A stretch of DNA of 64,000 nucleotides. Origin: CAVVDY01 sp963819645 (lineage in GTDB: Bacteria; Acidobacteriota; Terriglobia; Terriglobales; Acidobacteriaceae). Numbering within the stretch: position 1 is the stretch's first letter; each line of letters opens with the position of its first letter. The translations under genes and the position numbers were made by a program. Shown here piece after piece: positions 23,241-31,792 of this stretch. Where the stretch lies: contig CAWFWZ010000003.1 of assembly GCA_963819645.1 (NCBI GenBank), positions 186,001-250,000 of the forward strand. The letters run 5' to 3'. Below the pieces are notes generated by a model that did not search any database, was not told where the DNA came from, and saw only the letters and a list, made by a program, of their open reading frames with translations.

Positions 23241-25274
23241 ATGCCACAAATAGGAAGTTTCGCGCTCCTGCTCGGCCTGGCGCTGGCCGCTTACTCGTTC
23301 ATTGCGGGCGCGCTGGCCCTCTATCGCAAAGACGACGCGCTGGGCGAGACCGCGCGACGCGCCGGCATAGCCTGCTGGGTTGCGGTCACGGTGGCCGCGA
23401 TCGCGCTTGTCATGGCGGCGTTCGGGAATGACTTCTCGGTCGCCTACATCCTGCACCACAGCAATCGCGACCTGCCGGGCGCCTACAAGTTTGCCGCCCT
23501 GTGGTCGGGCCAGGAAGGCTCGCTGCTCCTGTGGGCGTGGCTGCTGTCGACCTACGGCCTGGTCATGCGGATGCGTTACAAGGTCGATCCGCAACTGACG
23601 GCCTACGCCTCGGCCATTGTCGCCGCTGTTCAAGTTTTCTTTCTGCTGCTGATTAACTTTGCCGCGCATCCGTTCGGCTTGGTCGTGGGCAACATTCCTG
23701 CGGACGGGAACGGATTGAACCCGCTGTTGCAGTATCCCGAGATGGTCATCCATCCGCCGATGCTCTATCTCGGCTACGTTGGCGTGACCGCGCCGTTTGC
23801 CTTCGCATTGGGCGCGCTGATCATGAAGTATCCCGGCGAGAAGTGGATCCACATCACGCGCCGCTGGACCATGGTGACCTGGCTCTTCCTCACCTGCGGA
23901 ATCTTTCTTGGTGCGCACTGGGCCTACGAAGTGCTGGGCTGGGGCGGCTACTGGGGATGGGACCCGGTGGAGAACGCGTCGCTGCTGCCGTGGCTGACCA
24001 TGACCGCGTTTCTGCATTCGGTGATGATGCAGGAGAAGCGCGGCATGATGAAGATGTGGAACATGTGGCTCATCTTTACCACGTTCCTGCTGGCCATCTT
24101 CGGGACGTTCCTCACGCGCTCGGGCGTGGTGAGCTCGGTACATGCGTTTGCGCAGTCGGGTATTGGCATCTGGTTCGTGTGGTTTCTGGCGATCAGTTTC
24201 GCAACTTGCGTGTTCTTCTTCGTGCGCAATCGCGACACGCTGCGCAGCGAGCATAAGCTGGAGTCACTGGTCTCGCGCGAGTCGAGCTTCCTGTTCAACA
24301 ACCTGGTGCTGCTGGTGTCGTGCTTCGCCGTGTTGTGGGGCACGCTGTTTCCGGTGCTCTCGGAGTGGGTGACGGGCAGCAAGGTCACGGTCGGGCCTCC
24401 GTTCTTCAATCGCGTGAACGTGCCGATTGGAATTTTTCTCGTCTTCCTGACCGGCATTGGTCCGCTGCTGGCGTGGCGGCAAACGTCGTTAGACAGGCTG
24501 CGGCGAAACTTCGTGTGGCCAACCGCGCGCCGCGCTGCTGACGGCAATCGTGCTGATCGCCGGCGGCATGAAGCCGTGGGTCAGGACAGCGGCTACTTCT
24601 ATTCGCTGATGGCGATAGCGCTGTCGGTGTTCGTTGTCGCGACGGTTGCGGGTGAGTTCTGGCGCGGCGGACGCGTCATCGCGCGGCAGCAGCACACCAA
24701 CATCGCCAACGGCATGGTGCAGATTACGCGCCGCAACACGCGCCGTTACGGCGGATACCTGGTGCATCTCGGCGTGGTGCTGATCATCATCGGCTTTGCC
24801 GGGCTGCCCTTCAATCAGGACAAAGAGCAGGAGATGGGCTTTGGCGACAAGATGCAGATCGGCCACTACTTGCTGGTCTGCCAGTCGTACACCCAGGATG
24901 ATAATCCGAACTACGGCAGCGAGTGGGCCGTCATCGACGTGTACAAGAATGGCAAGAAGATCGCCACCATGTTTCCCGAGCGGCGGTTTTATAAAGCCAG
25001 TCAGCAGACCTCGACCATCGTGGCCAACCGCTCGCGACTGAACGAAGACCTGTATCTGGTCTACACCGGCAAGAATCCTGATACCGGCAAGCCGATCATC
25101 AAGGCGCACGTGAATCCGCTGGTGCTGTGGATATGGATCGGCGTACACCTGCTGCTGATTGGAACGATTATCGCGCTGCTGCCGAATGCAAAGCCGAAGA
25201 AGTTGGCTCCGGAGAAGAAGGAGCGCGAGGCGGCGGAGGCGGCGCGGGGGGTTGTGGGAGTAGGCGGGGATTGA
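23241..25274 (+). CDS. ccmF: Cytochrome c-type biogenesis protein CcmF (heme lyase subunit), with an internal compensated frameshift
   Basis: 677 residues, about 15 membrane helices; attaches heme to apocytochrome c with CcmH in the inner membrane. The WWD heme-handling motif is GWGGYWGWDPVENASLLPW, with conserved His in HPPMLYLGYVG and FLHSVMM. It also has FNNLVLLVSCFAVLWGTLFP and the periplasmic C-terminal domain. At about residues 430-446 a hydrophobic helix is replaced by an Arg-rich run. Reading one base over across about 24525-24578 restores ALLTAIVLIAGGMKPWV, so an extra base and a missing base cancel out. First gene of a ccm group; ccmH follows. Confidence 0.93.
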   Translation: MPQIGSFALLLGLALAAYSFIAGALALYRKDDALGETARRAGIACWVAVTVAAIALVMAAFGNDFSVAYILHHSNRDLPGAYKFAALWSGQEGSLLLWAWLLSTYGLVMRMRYKVDPQLTAYASAIVAAVQVFFLLLINFAAHPFGLVVGNIPADGNGLNPLLQYPEMVIHPPMLYLGYVGVTAPFAFALGALIMKYPGEKWIHITRRWTMVTWLFLTCGIFLGAHWAYEVLGWGGYWGWDPVENASLLPWLTMTAFLHSVMMQEKRGMMKMWNMWLIFTTFLLAIFGTFLTRSGVVSSVHAFAQSGIGIWFVWFLAISFATCVFFFVRNRDTLRSEHKLESLVSRESSFLFNNLVLLVSCFAVLWGTLFPVLSEWVTGSKVTVGPPFFNRVNVPIGIFLVFLTGIGPLLAWRQTSLDRLRRNFVWPTARRAADGNRADRRRHEAVGQDSGYFYSLMAIALSVFVVATVAGEFWRGGRVIARQQHTNIANGMVQITRRNTRRYGGYLVHLGVVLIIIGFAGLPFNQDKEQEMGFGDKMQIGHYLLVCQSYTQDDNPNYGSEWAVIDVYKNGKKIATMFPERRFYKASQQTSTIVANRSRLNEDLYLVYTGKNPDTGKPIIKAHVNPLVLWIWIGVHLLLIGTIIALLPNAKPKKLAPEKKEREAAEAARGVVGVGGD

Positions 25275-25544
25275 AAAAGAGTTGTCAGTAGTCGGTTGTC
25301 AGTCGTCAGAAAGAAGTCCGAAACAATTCCAGCCCCGCGCGGAAGCGTTGGGTAGAGCGTTCATAATAATGGGAGTCCGCTTTAGCGGATGACACCCCAG
25401 GTTGCGGCGATACAAACAACAGCAGGTTCTTCGCTTCGCTCAGAATGACAGATCAAATTGGTAAGGCGTAATTGAAACTCGAAACTCCAAACTCGAAACT
25501 GCTTCCGCCGCATTGCGCAACTCGCCCTGCTCGCAACGCTCGCC

Positions 25545-25965
25545 ATGCTCTTCCTTGGTGCCGACACCGATGCGCGCTTCAACAAGCTGGGACATCAGAT
25601 GATGTGCATGTGCGGCTGCAACCAGATTCTGCTGGAGTGCAATCACGTGGGCTGCACCTACTCCGACCGCATGCGCAATGAGCTGACGGCCGGCCTGCGA
25701 GCGCGGCGACAGCGATTCGCTGGTGCTGCAAAGCTTTGTGCAGAAATACGGCAACACCGTGCTGGCAGCGCCCACGGCGAGCGGATTCAACGTAGTCGCA
25801 TGGATTACGCCATTCGCGGTGTTCTTTGCGGCCACGGGACTGGCAGTCTGGATTGTGCGCTCGTGGAAGGCGCGAACGCTGGCGCAACCGGTGGCGCATC
25901 CCAACCTCGCGGCGGAACAACTCGATGAGCTGCGCAAGAAAGCGCGGCAGGAGACGGAATTTTGA
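25545..25965 (+). CDS. ccmH: Cytochrome c-type biogenesis protein CcmH (apocytochrome thiol reductase), frameshifted
   Basis: Short CcmH-type protein. MMCMCGCNQILLECNHVGC contains the redox CxxC and the Asn-rich motif typical of CcmH/CycL. After ELTAGL the frame breaks near 25700; one extra base there displaces ERGDSDSLVLQSFVQKYG, which continues in the next frame through a membrane helix (NVVAWITPFAVFFAATGLAV) to the stop at 25965. Upstream of the ATG the frame is open back to 25476 and reads like a signal peptide (FRRIAQLALLATLAM), but no start codon is present. It is directly preceded by the repeat GAAACTCCAAACTCGAAACT, so the true start may have been lost or miscalled. It overlaps the next gene as TGATG. 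Confidence 0.85.
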
Positions 25966-26303
25966 TGCTGGCAATGTTTGCAGCGGCTGAAGGCACGCAG
26001 ACGGCGTTCATCCTGTTTGGGTGCGCGCTGTTCGCGGCGGCCCTGTTCGTTTACATCTTCTATCGGCCCGACGACGCGGAGCAGGGCGAGGCCAAGACGC
26101 GGCTCAGCTATCTGGACGAGCGCAAGGAAGCGACCTACGAAAACCTGCGCGACCTGAACTTCGAATACAAGGCCGGGAAGCTGGGCGAAGAAGATTACGC
26201 CATGCAGCGCGCCGCGCTGGAAGACGAAGCCGCCGCGATCCTGGCCGAGATGGACGCTATCGAGGCGCGGCACAAGGCGACGCCGAGCCGGGGGAAGGCA
26301 TGA
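25965..26303 (+). CDS. CcmI-like small membrane protein of the cytochrome c maturation cluster
   Basis: 112 residues: one membrane helix (AFILFGCALFAAALFVYIFY) and a charged cytoplasmic helical hairpin (LSYLDERKEATYENLRDLNF, then EYKAGKLGEEDYAMQRAALE). The latter pattern (GKxxEEDYxxxxxxL) is found in the N-terminal part of CcmI and related zinc-ribbon/SHOCT-like proteins near ccm genes. CcmI-type proteins help hold apocytochromes. The start overlaps the ccmH stop (TGATG) and the stop overlaps the next start (ATGA), so the three genes are translationally coupled. Confidence 0.7.
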   Translation: MLAMFAAAEGTQTAFILFGCALFAAALFVYIFYRPDDAEQGEAKTRLSYLDERKEATYENLRDLNFEYKAGKLGEEDYAMQRAALEDEAAAILAEMDAIEARHKATPSRGKA

Positions 26304-27715
26304 GCAGAAATTCCCTCAGGTCCATTTTTCAGATTTGTCATCACGAGCGGAGCGAGGGATCTGTTCTCTGCCTGACCCGAGTAGAAGTGCCCTCAGGGGC
26401 TAAAGCTCAGGCCTTTCAGAGGACCTTTTCGGCACGGCTGAAGCCGTGCCCCTTCAAAGCGCTTTTTGTTGTTATTTTGTTGAGCTCCTTCGCCCTCGCC
26501 CAATCCATCACCGGCACTGTGACCAACGGCACCAACGGCAAGCCTGCCGCCGGAGACGACGTCACGCTGCTCTCGCTGTCCCAGGGCATGGAGGAGATCG
26601 GCTCGACCAAGAGTGATGCGCAGGGCAAGTTCTCGTTTGCCGCTCCGAAAGACCAGGCGCCACACATGGTCCGCGTCACCCATGGCGGCGTGAACTACTT
26701 CCCGCAGGGTGGACCAATCATGCCGGGCGCGACTACCGCCAAGGTCACCGTTTACGACACGGCGAAAAAAGTTGAGCCGCTGAACCAGACGGTCGAGGTC
26801 GATCGCTATCAGAGCGACGGCAAGCAGTTGCAGGTGATCGCGCTGTTCGCGATTCAGAACGCGTCGAATCCGCCGCGCACCATGGACTCGGACAAGACAT
26901 TCGAGTTCGTGCTGCCCGCGGGAGCGACCCTGGATTCGGGCGACGCCAAAGGTCCGGGCGGTCAGCCGATCCAAAGCCCGGCGACCGAGACTGGGCAGAA
27001 GAATACCTACGCCTTCGCCTATCCGCTGAAGCCGGGCGAGACACAGTTTCAGATCACGTATCACATGCCCTACACGGGCGAAGCCAGCTTCTCGCCCAAG
27101 CCGCTCGCCGACGTGCAGCATTTCGTCGTGATGCTGCCCAAGGGCATGAGCTTCACCCCGAAGAACGCGCAGGCATTTCAGAACATGCCCGACAAATCGG
27201 GCTCGACCATCATGGTCGCGACCAACGTCAAGCCCGGGCAGGACCTGTCGTTCCGCATCGCGGGAACGGGCGCTTTCCAGCCGGAAGGACAGGAAGACGC
27301 CGGCGCCGGTGATGGTGGAGGCGGCGGCGACGCTATGGGCGGAGGAGGCCAAACTGCCGGACGCGACAATCGTCCCGGAGGCGGACTGGGCGCGCCCATC
27401 GATGCTCCCGACCCGCTGCACAGCTATCGCGCGCTGATTCTGGGCGCGTTCGCGGTGGTGCTGGTGATGGGTGGCTTCTATGTAGTGTCGAAGACGAACC
27501 ACCGGCAGCATCCCGCAACGGCGGATGGCCCGCGCATCGATGCTCCCGTAACCGGCGACCGCTCGACGCTCCTGCTCGAAGCCATGAAGGAAGAGCTGTT
27601 CCAGTTGGAAGTCGATCGCCAGCAAGGCAAGATCGATGCCGAAGAATATGCCAAAGCCAAGGCCGCGCTCGATGAAACGATGCGACGGGCACTGGCGAGG
27701 AAGAGCAGCAATTAG
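26300..27715 (+). CDS. Exported carboxypeptidase-regulatory-like protein with C-terminal anchor, last gene of the ccm cluster
   Basis: 471 residues. A signal peptide (ALFVVILLSSFALAQS) is followed by a carboxypeptidase-regulatory/Ig-like domain (SITGTVTNGTNGKPAAGDDV), a beta-rich domain, and a Gly/Asp-rich linker with GDGGGGGDAMGGGGQ. Then come a membrane helix (ALILGAFAVVLVMGGFYVV) and a helical tail (EELFQLEVDRQQGKIDAEEY) resembling the tail of the preceding ccmI-like protein. About 45 residues before the signal peptide (from about residue 9; CHHERSEGSVLCL, SARLKPCP) are encoded by intergenic-type repeats inserted in frame. The ATG overlaps the upstream stop (ATGA), fixing the start. A role in heme or cytochrome handling is inferred only from position. 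Confidence 0.75.
   Translation: MSRNSLRSIFQICHHERSEGSVLCLTRVEVPSGAKAQAFQRTFSARLKPCPFKALFVVILLSSFALAQSITGTVTNGTNGKPAAGDDVTLLSLSQGMEEIGSTKSDAQGKFSFAAPKDQAPHMVRVTHGGVNYFPQGGPIMPGATTAKVTVYDTAKKVEPLNQTVEVDRYQSDGKQLQVIALFAIQNASNPPRTMDSDKTFEFVLPAGATLDSGDAKGPGGQPIQSPATETGQKNTYAFAYPLKPGETQFQITYHMPYTGEASFSPKPLADVQHFVVMLPKGMSFTPKNAQAFQNMPDKSGSTIMVATNVKPGQDLSFRIAGTGAFQPEGQEDAGAGDGGGGGDAMGGGGQTAGRDNRPGGGLGAPIDAPDPLHSYRALILGAFAVVLVMGGFYVVSKTNHRQHPATADGPRIDAPVTGDRSTLLLEAMKEELFQLEVDRQQGKIDAEEYAKAKAALDETMRRALARKSSN
26330..26448. repeat. Family C + family A repeat fragments inside a coding region
   Basis: TTTGTCATCACGAGCGGAGCGAGG then GATCTG (family C end), followed by CAGGGGCTAAAGC and GGCACGGCTGAAGCCGTGCC (family A end). 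It is translated as an N-terminal extension of the gene at 26300. Confidence 0.7.
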
Positions 27716-27795
27716 CGGCGAGCAGCTAGCCGTCAGCACCTGGCATTTGGCACCTTGCGGTCGGCAACTGGCGAATTGGAGCTATCAACGGCAAA

Positions 27796-27815
27796 CCCCG
27801 GGCTCGCGCCCGGGG
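27796..27815. other. Strong GC hairpin between convergent genes
   Basis: CCCCGGGC-tcgc-GCCCGGGG, a perfect eight-base-pair stem, with GCTAAC after it and no T tract. It lies between the convergent ccm-cluster end and the TPR gene and may act as a bidirectional transcription or mRNA 3' barrier. Confidence 0.5.
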
Positions 27816-27861
27816 CTAACTGCGGAGTCGCTGCTGCGCAGCTTGTTCACCTCGCCGCGCT

Positions 27862-28701
27862 TTACGGCAGCGGTTGCGGCCTCTGCTCCATCAGCTCGGT
27901 GAAGCGCTTATCAGTGCGCAGGGTCGCGAAGTCCGATTCGGTGTAGACCTTCTTGATATCGCGGTAGCCTTCTTCCATCGCCTTGCGCAGATACTCGATG
28001 CAATGATCGACGTCGCCGGCCTCGGCGTACATACGCGCGACCATGAACGAAAACGCGGCGCGATCTTCCGGCGAACTCGTCTGCGCCAGAATGCCCATGC
28101 GCGAAACCCGGTTGAAGATATCGGGATCGAGCATGTAAGCCGTGCGATACTCCTGCGCCGCCTCCGGATACTTGTGGCGTGCGAAGTAAACCGACCCCAT
28201 GTTGTAGTGGAAGGTAGGAGAATCGGGGCGTATCGCCAACGCGTGTTCGTAGTATTTCGACGCCTTGCCGTAGTTCCGCTTCATCTGCTCGACGAAGCCG
28301 ATATTGTTCCAGGCCTCGGCGCAATCCTTATCGAGCTTGAGCGAGTGGTCGAACGACTTCTGCGCGTCTTTGTACTGCTGCAGGAACAGATAGGCCATGC
28401 CCAGCTTGTTGTAGCGGAGCGGCGTGCTCCCTTGTGCGAGTGCCGCGTGATAGTAGTCGATGGCATCGAAATAACGCTTCTGACCACGCAGCAAATCGCC
28501 CTGATGCTCCAGGTCAGGGGCGCTGGAGCCAACCAGCGGGATCAGCGGCGGCGAAGGCGCAACTACACTTTGTGTTGTAGTGGGAGCGCTCGACATCTGC
28601 TGATCGTAATCATCAGCAGCCAGCGCGAACAGAGAAATCGTTAAGACAACCGCAAACAGCGACCAGCGGCAAATTCTTGGTGCAGAGAAAAGATGGCCCA
28701 T
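27862..28701 (-). CDS. Secreted tetratricopeptide-repeat protein
   Basis: 279 residues: signal peptide (RWSLFAVVLTISLFALA), a Ser/Thr/Pro linker, and about four to five TPRs (residues about 65-245). Examples are GDLLRGQKRYFDAIDYYHAA, AWNNIGFVEQMKRNYGKASK and YNMGSVYFARHKYPEAAQEY. TPRs form a helical superhelix for protein binding, here in the periplasm. The gene is downstream of the penicillin-binding protein on the same strand with a short gap, so a link to cell-wall assembly is possible but only inferred. Confidence 0.88.
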   Translation of the reverse strand: MGHLFSAPRICRWSLFAVVLTISLFALAADDYDQQMSSAPTTTQSVVAPSPPLIPLVGSSAPDLEHQGDLLRGQKRYFDAIDYYHAALAQGSTPLRYNKLGMAYLFLQQYKDAQKSFDHSLKLDKDCAEAWNNIGFVEQMKRNYGKASKYYEHALAIRPDSPTFHYNMGSVYFARHKYPEAAQEYRTAYMLDPDIFNRVSRMGILAQTSSPEDRAAFSFMVARMYAEAGDVDHCIEYLRKAMEEGYRDIKKVYTESDFATLRTDKRFTELMEQRPQPLP

Positions 28702-28737
28702 GGCAGGACCTCCAACCCCATCTGCCCAATATTAGAC

Positions 28738-31478
28738 CTATTGCGGGGGATTTTTGTTCCCTTTATCCGCCGGCTGGCCAGAATTTTGTTGCGGCTGGGT
28801 AGAATTGTCTCCCTTACCGAAGAGGCGCCCCCAGAAACCTTTCTTCTTTTTGGGCTCCTCTTCGGCGGCTTGAGTTCCCGGCTGCTGAACATTGCCCGGA
28901 GCTGCAATTGCCGCGGCCGGCACCACGCCATTCGTATCCGCGGGCGGGGGCGCCGCAGGCGGAGAGCCGATGCCCAGTATCTTGGTGAAAACTCCGCGGT
29001 TATCGGTGAACGCCTGGTCGCAAGTTTGCTTGGGCTCGGTACCGGCGATGAAGGCGACGGTGTAGTCCTGGGGACACGATGGCGTCGCCAGCAGGTTCGT
29101 AACTTTGTCGATCTGCTCGACCACGACGCCCTCAGGAGCAGAGAACGATTTGGTGTCCGAGTACTGCGGAACCTTGACCGCGCGCTTCATGAACTCTGCC
29201 CAGATGGGCGCTGCCGCCGCACCGCCGGCAAGTTTGATATCCGTGTAATCGTCATTGCCCACCCAAACGATGCACAGCAGGTTGCTGGTATATCCGGCGA
29301 ACCAGGCATCGTGCGAGGTTCCGGTCTTGCCCGCGGCAGGAGCGGTAAAGCCACGCGCGCGAACCGGATATCCGGTGCCGCTGTCGATGACACTCTGCAT
29401 CATGGTGGTCAGAACGTAGGCCACTCGCGGATCGAGCACCTGCTTGGAGTCGGACTCGTATTCTTCGAGCGCTTTGCCCTTGCTGTCGTGTACCGACCGC
29501 AGCATCTGCGGAGCCAGCCGCTTGCCGCCGTTGGCAAACACGGTGTATGCGCCCGCCATCTCCAGCGGAGTGGCGTCGTAGGAACCTAACGCGATGGACG
29601 GCGTGGCGTGTACGCTGCTGATGCCCGCCGCCTTCGCCAACGCCGCCACCTTGTCGAAGCCGACCTCCTGCGCCAGGCGGACGGTTGCGTTGTTCAGCGA
29701 CATCGCCAGCGCATAACGAGCGGTGACTTCTCCTTTGAAGGCGTCGTGATAGTTGTGAGGTTCGTAAACTGTATCGCCAAACGCGATGCTTACCTGCGAA
29801 TCGTCGAGCAGCGTCGCCGGAGTGAAGATGGCGTCGGTAGTGGTCGTTGTAGTCCCATCCGCCGGAAGGAGACGCTATGGGAATCGTCCCACCATTCACC
29901 GCGGTGTTGACCGCGGCGCCGTAAACAAAGGGCTTGAAGATCGATCCCGTGGGACGCTTGGCGACCGCGTGGTTCAACTGGCTGATGCCATAGTTGCGCC
30001 CGCCAACCAATGCCAGCACCTCGCCGGTATGGGGATCGAGTGCGATGAGCGCCACCTGCGGCATGGGCCCGTTCTGCACCGTGGTCTCGACCTTGGCGTT
30101 CTTTCCCTCCCCAACCTTGGTCTTCCGGGTGCGCATCTTGATGACCTGCGCGTCCACCAGCTTCATGCCTTCATCGACGGCTTCGGAAGCGGCGCGCTGC
30201 AAGTCGGGATCGATGGTGGTGTAAACCCGCAGCGCCTGCTGGTTGAGGTCGTTCTCGCTGAACTGATTGGAGAGCTGGTCCTTCACCAGGTCGACGAAAT
30301 ACGGAGCATCGCTGGCCTCAACGTTCGGCGGAGCCAGCTTCAGCGGAGTGGCTTTGGCGGCGTCGGCCTGTGCGCGGGTGATGGCGCCGGTCTCAACCAT
30401 CGAGTCGAGCACGAGGTTGCGCCGCTCCAATGCACGCTCGGGATGCCGATAAGGCGAAAGATAGCTGGGCCGCTGGATGATGCCGGCAATCAGCGCGCAT
30501 TCCGGAAGGCTCAGGTTTTTGACGTCCTTGTTGAAGTACGCGCGCGACGCTTCGCCCACTCCCATGATGCTGTAGCTGCCGCGCTGGCCCAGCGGCACTT
30601 CGTTGGCATACATCTGGAAAATCTGTTGCTTCGAAAACTTCTGTTCCAGGTCCATGGCGATCACCATCTCGGTGATCTTGCGCTTGATCGTCTTCTCCGG
30701 AGTCAGGAAGAAGCCGCGCGAAAGCTGCATGGTGAGGGTCGAGCCGCCCTGGGTGCGATGTCCGTGGACGATATCGGTGAGGCCCGCTTCGATCAGGCGG
30801 TAGTAGTTCACGCCGTTGTGCTGGAAGAAGCGGCGGTCCTCGATAGCGACGATGGCGTTGACCAGGTCTTTGGGAAGATCGTCGAACTTGATGAGTTGCT
30901 GCTTGGCGCGGTCCGAGCCCTCGAACAGGCCGGTCACCATCACCGGCTCCAAGCTCGTACTCCTGCTGCGAATCGCCCTCGCGGCCGGTAACCTGGATGG
31001 CGCTGACCTTTCCTTTTTCGAAGCGAATAACGGCAGCATCGCGGGCGCGGGACGACTGCGGCCCGGGAAGAATTTCAATTCCGCCGCGCGTCATCCGGTA
31101 ACGCCCGATCGGCGACTCGCTGTCCTTGCCATCTTCGGTGTAGCCGGCGCGGCGAAGATTGGCCACGATCTCCTGCGCGTCGATGGGCTCGCCTACCGAC
31201 ACGGTCTTGGGACGCGCATAAATTTTGGCCGCGTTGCTGAAGATTGGGCCGGCCATACGCCGGTCCACCACGCGCGAGTACTTCACGTAAAAGTACGCGA
31301 AGACCGCCATGAAGATAATGCCGGCGATGAGGAATCCGGAGACAAACAGCTTGACCACCGGATCGCCGAGGGTGAAGTGGCTCGACTTGGCGGTCGTGCG
31401 CGAGGAGGGACGGGCCGCGCCGTCAGCTTTCTTGCGGACGGGCTTTCCCGATCCAGGTAATTTGATTTTGATTGCCAC
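28738..31478 (-). CDS. Class A penicillin-binding protein (PBP1-type transglycosylase/transpeptidase), broken by two frameshifts
   Basis: Bifunctional peptidoglycan polymerase, inner membrane. Frame 1 (from 31478) gives a basic tail, a membrane helix (LFVSGFLIAGIIFMAVFAYF) and the UB2H-like region to about GDSQQEYEL. Frame 2 carries the glycosyltransferase (EDRRFFQHNGVNYYRLIEAG, TQGGSTLTMQLSRGFFLTPE) and the first transpeptidase motif (TGSIFKPF, SxxK). Frame 3 has SLNNATVRLA (SxN), AGKTGTS (KTG) and a Pro/Lys-rich tail. Single extra bases near 30951 and 29856 explain both breaks and restore one protein of about 910 residues. All catalytic motifs survive, so sequence error is a serious possibility. 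Confidence 0.88.
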
Positions 31479-31792
31479 GTTTATGAAAGTACGGAGAAAC
31501 TCGCCAACCCCAATGATAGACGGCTGCGGGGGAAGTTTCGTTTATTTGAGATGCCGGTATCAGGGGATGTGTTTAAGATTTTGGCGCTCCCGGCCTCGAC
31601 ACCAAGAAACAGGCTGAGGTAACGCCAGAGCGTTACTATTATTTTAGAGCATCTTGCAGGGGAGAGCGCTTGTTCCGGGCATGCGCTCAACAAGACGGCC
31701 GACAAGTACTGAGATGTCGCCTCCGCGAATCTCGTCAACGCCCAGTTTTTCAGGTAGTCCGGGCGAAGCGCGCTCTGATGTGCCGCTCCGCT
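31479..31792. other. Intergenic gap, no convincing feature
   Basis: 314 bases between the PBP start and the antiporter 3' end. A minus-strand frame of 85 codons (31481-31738) lacks family resemblance and codon character. A GTTACTATTATTTTAGAGC stretch is locally AT-rich. Nothing is assigned. Confidence 0.4.

Noticed and set aside
23202..24254. 350-codon minus-strand frame in ccmF
   Set aside because: His/Gln/Arg-rich antisense shadow of a well-conserved membrane protein.
26393..27739. 448-codon minus-strand frame opposite the exported ccm-cluster protein
   Set aside because: Antisense composition and no family; the plus-strand gene has a signal peptide and coupled start.
31481..31738. 85-codon minus-strand frame before the PBP gene
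   Set aside because: No ribosome site or family match; codon use is unlike its neighbours.
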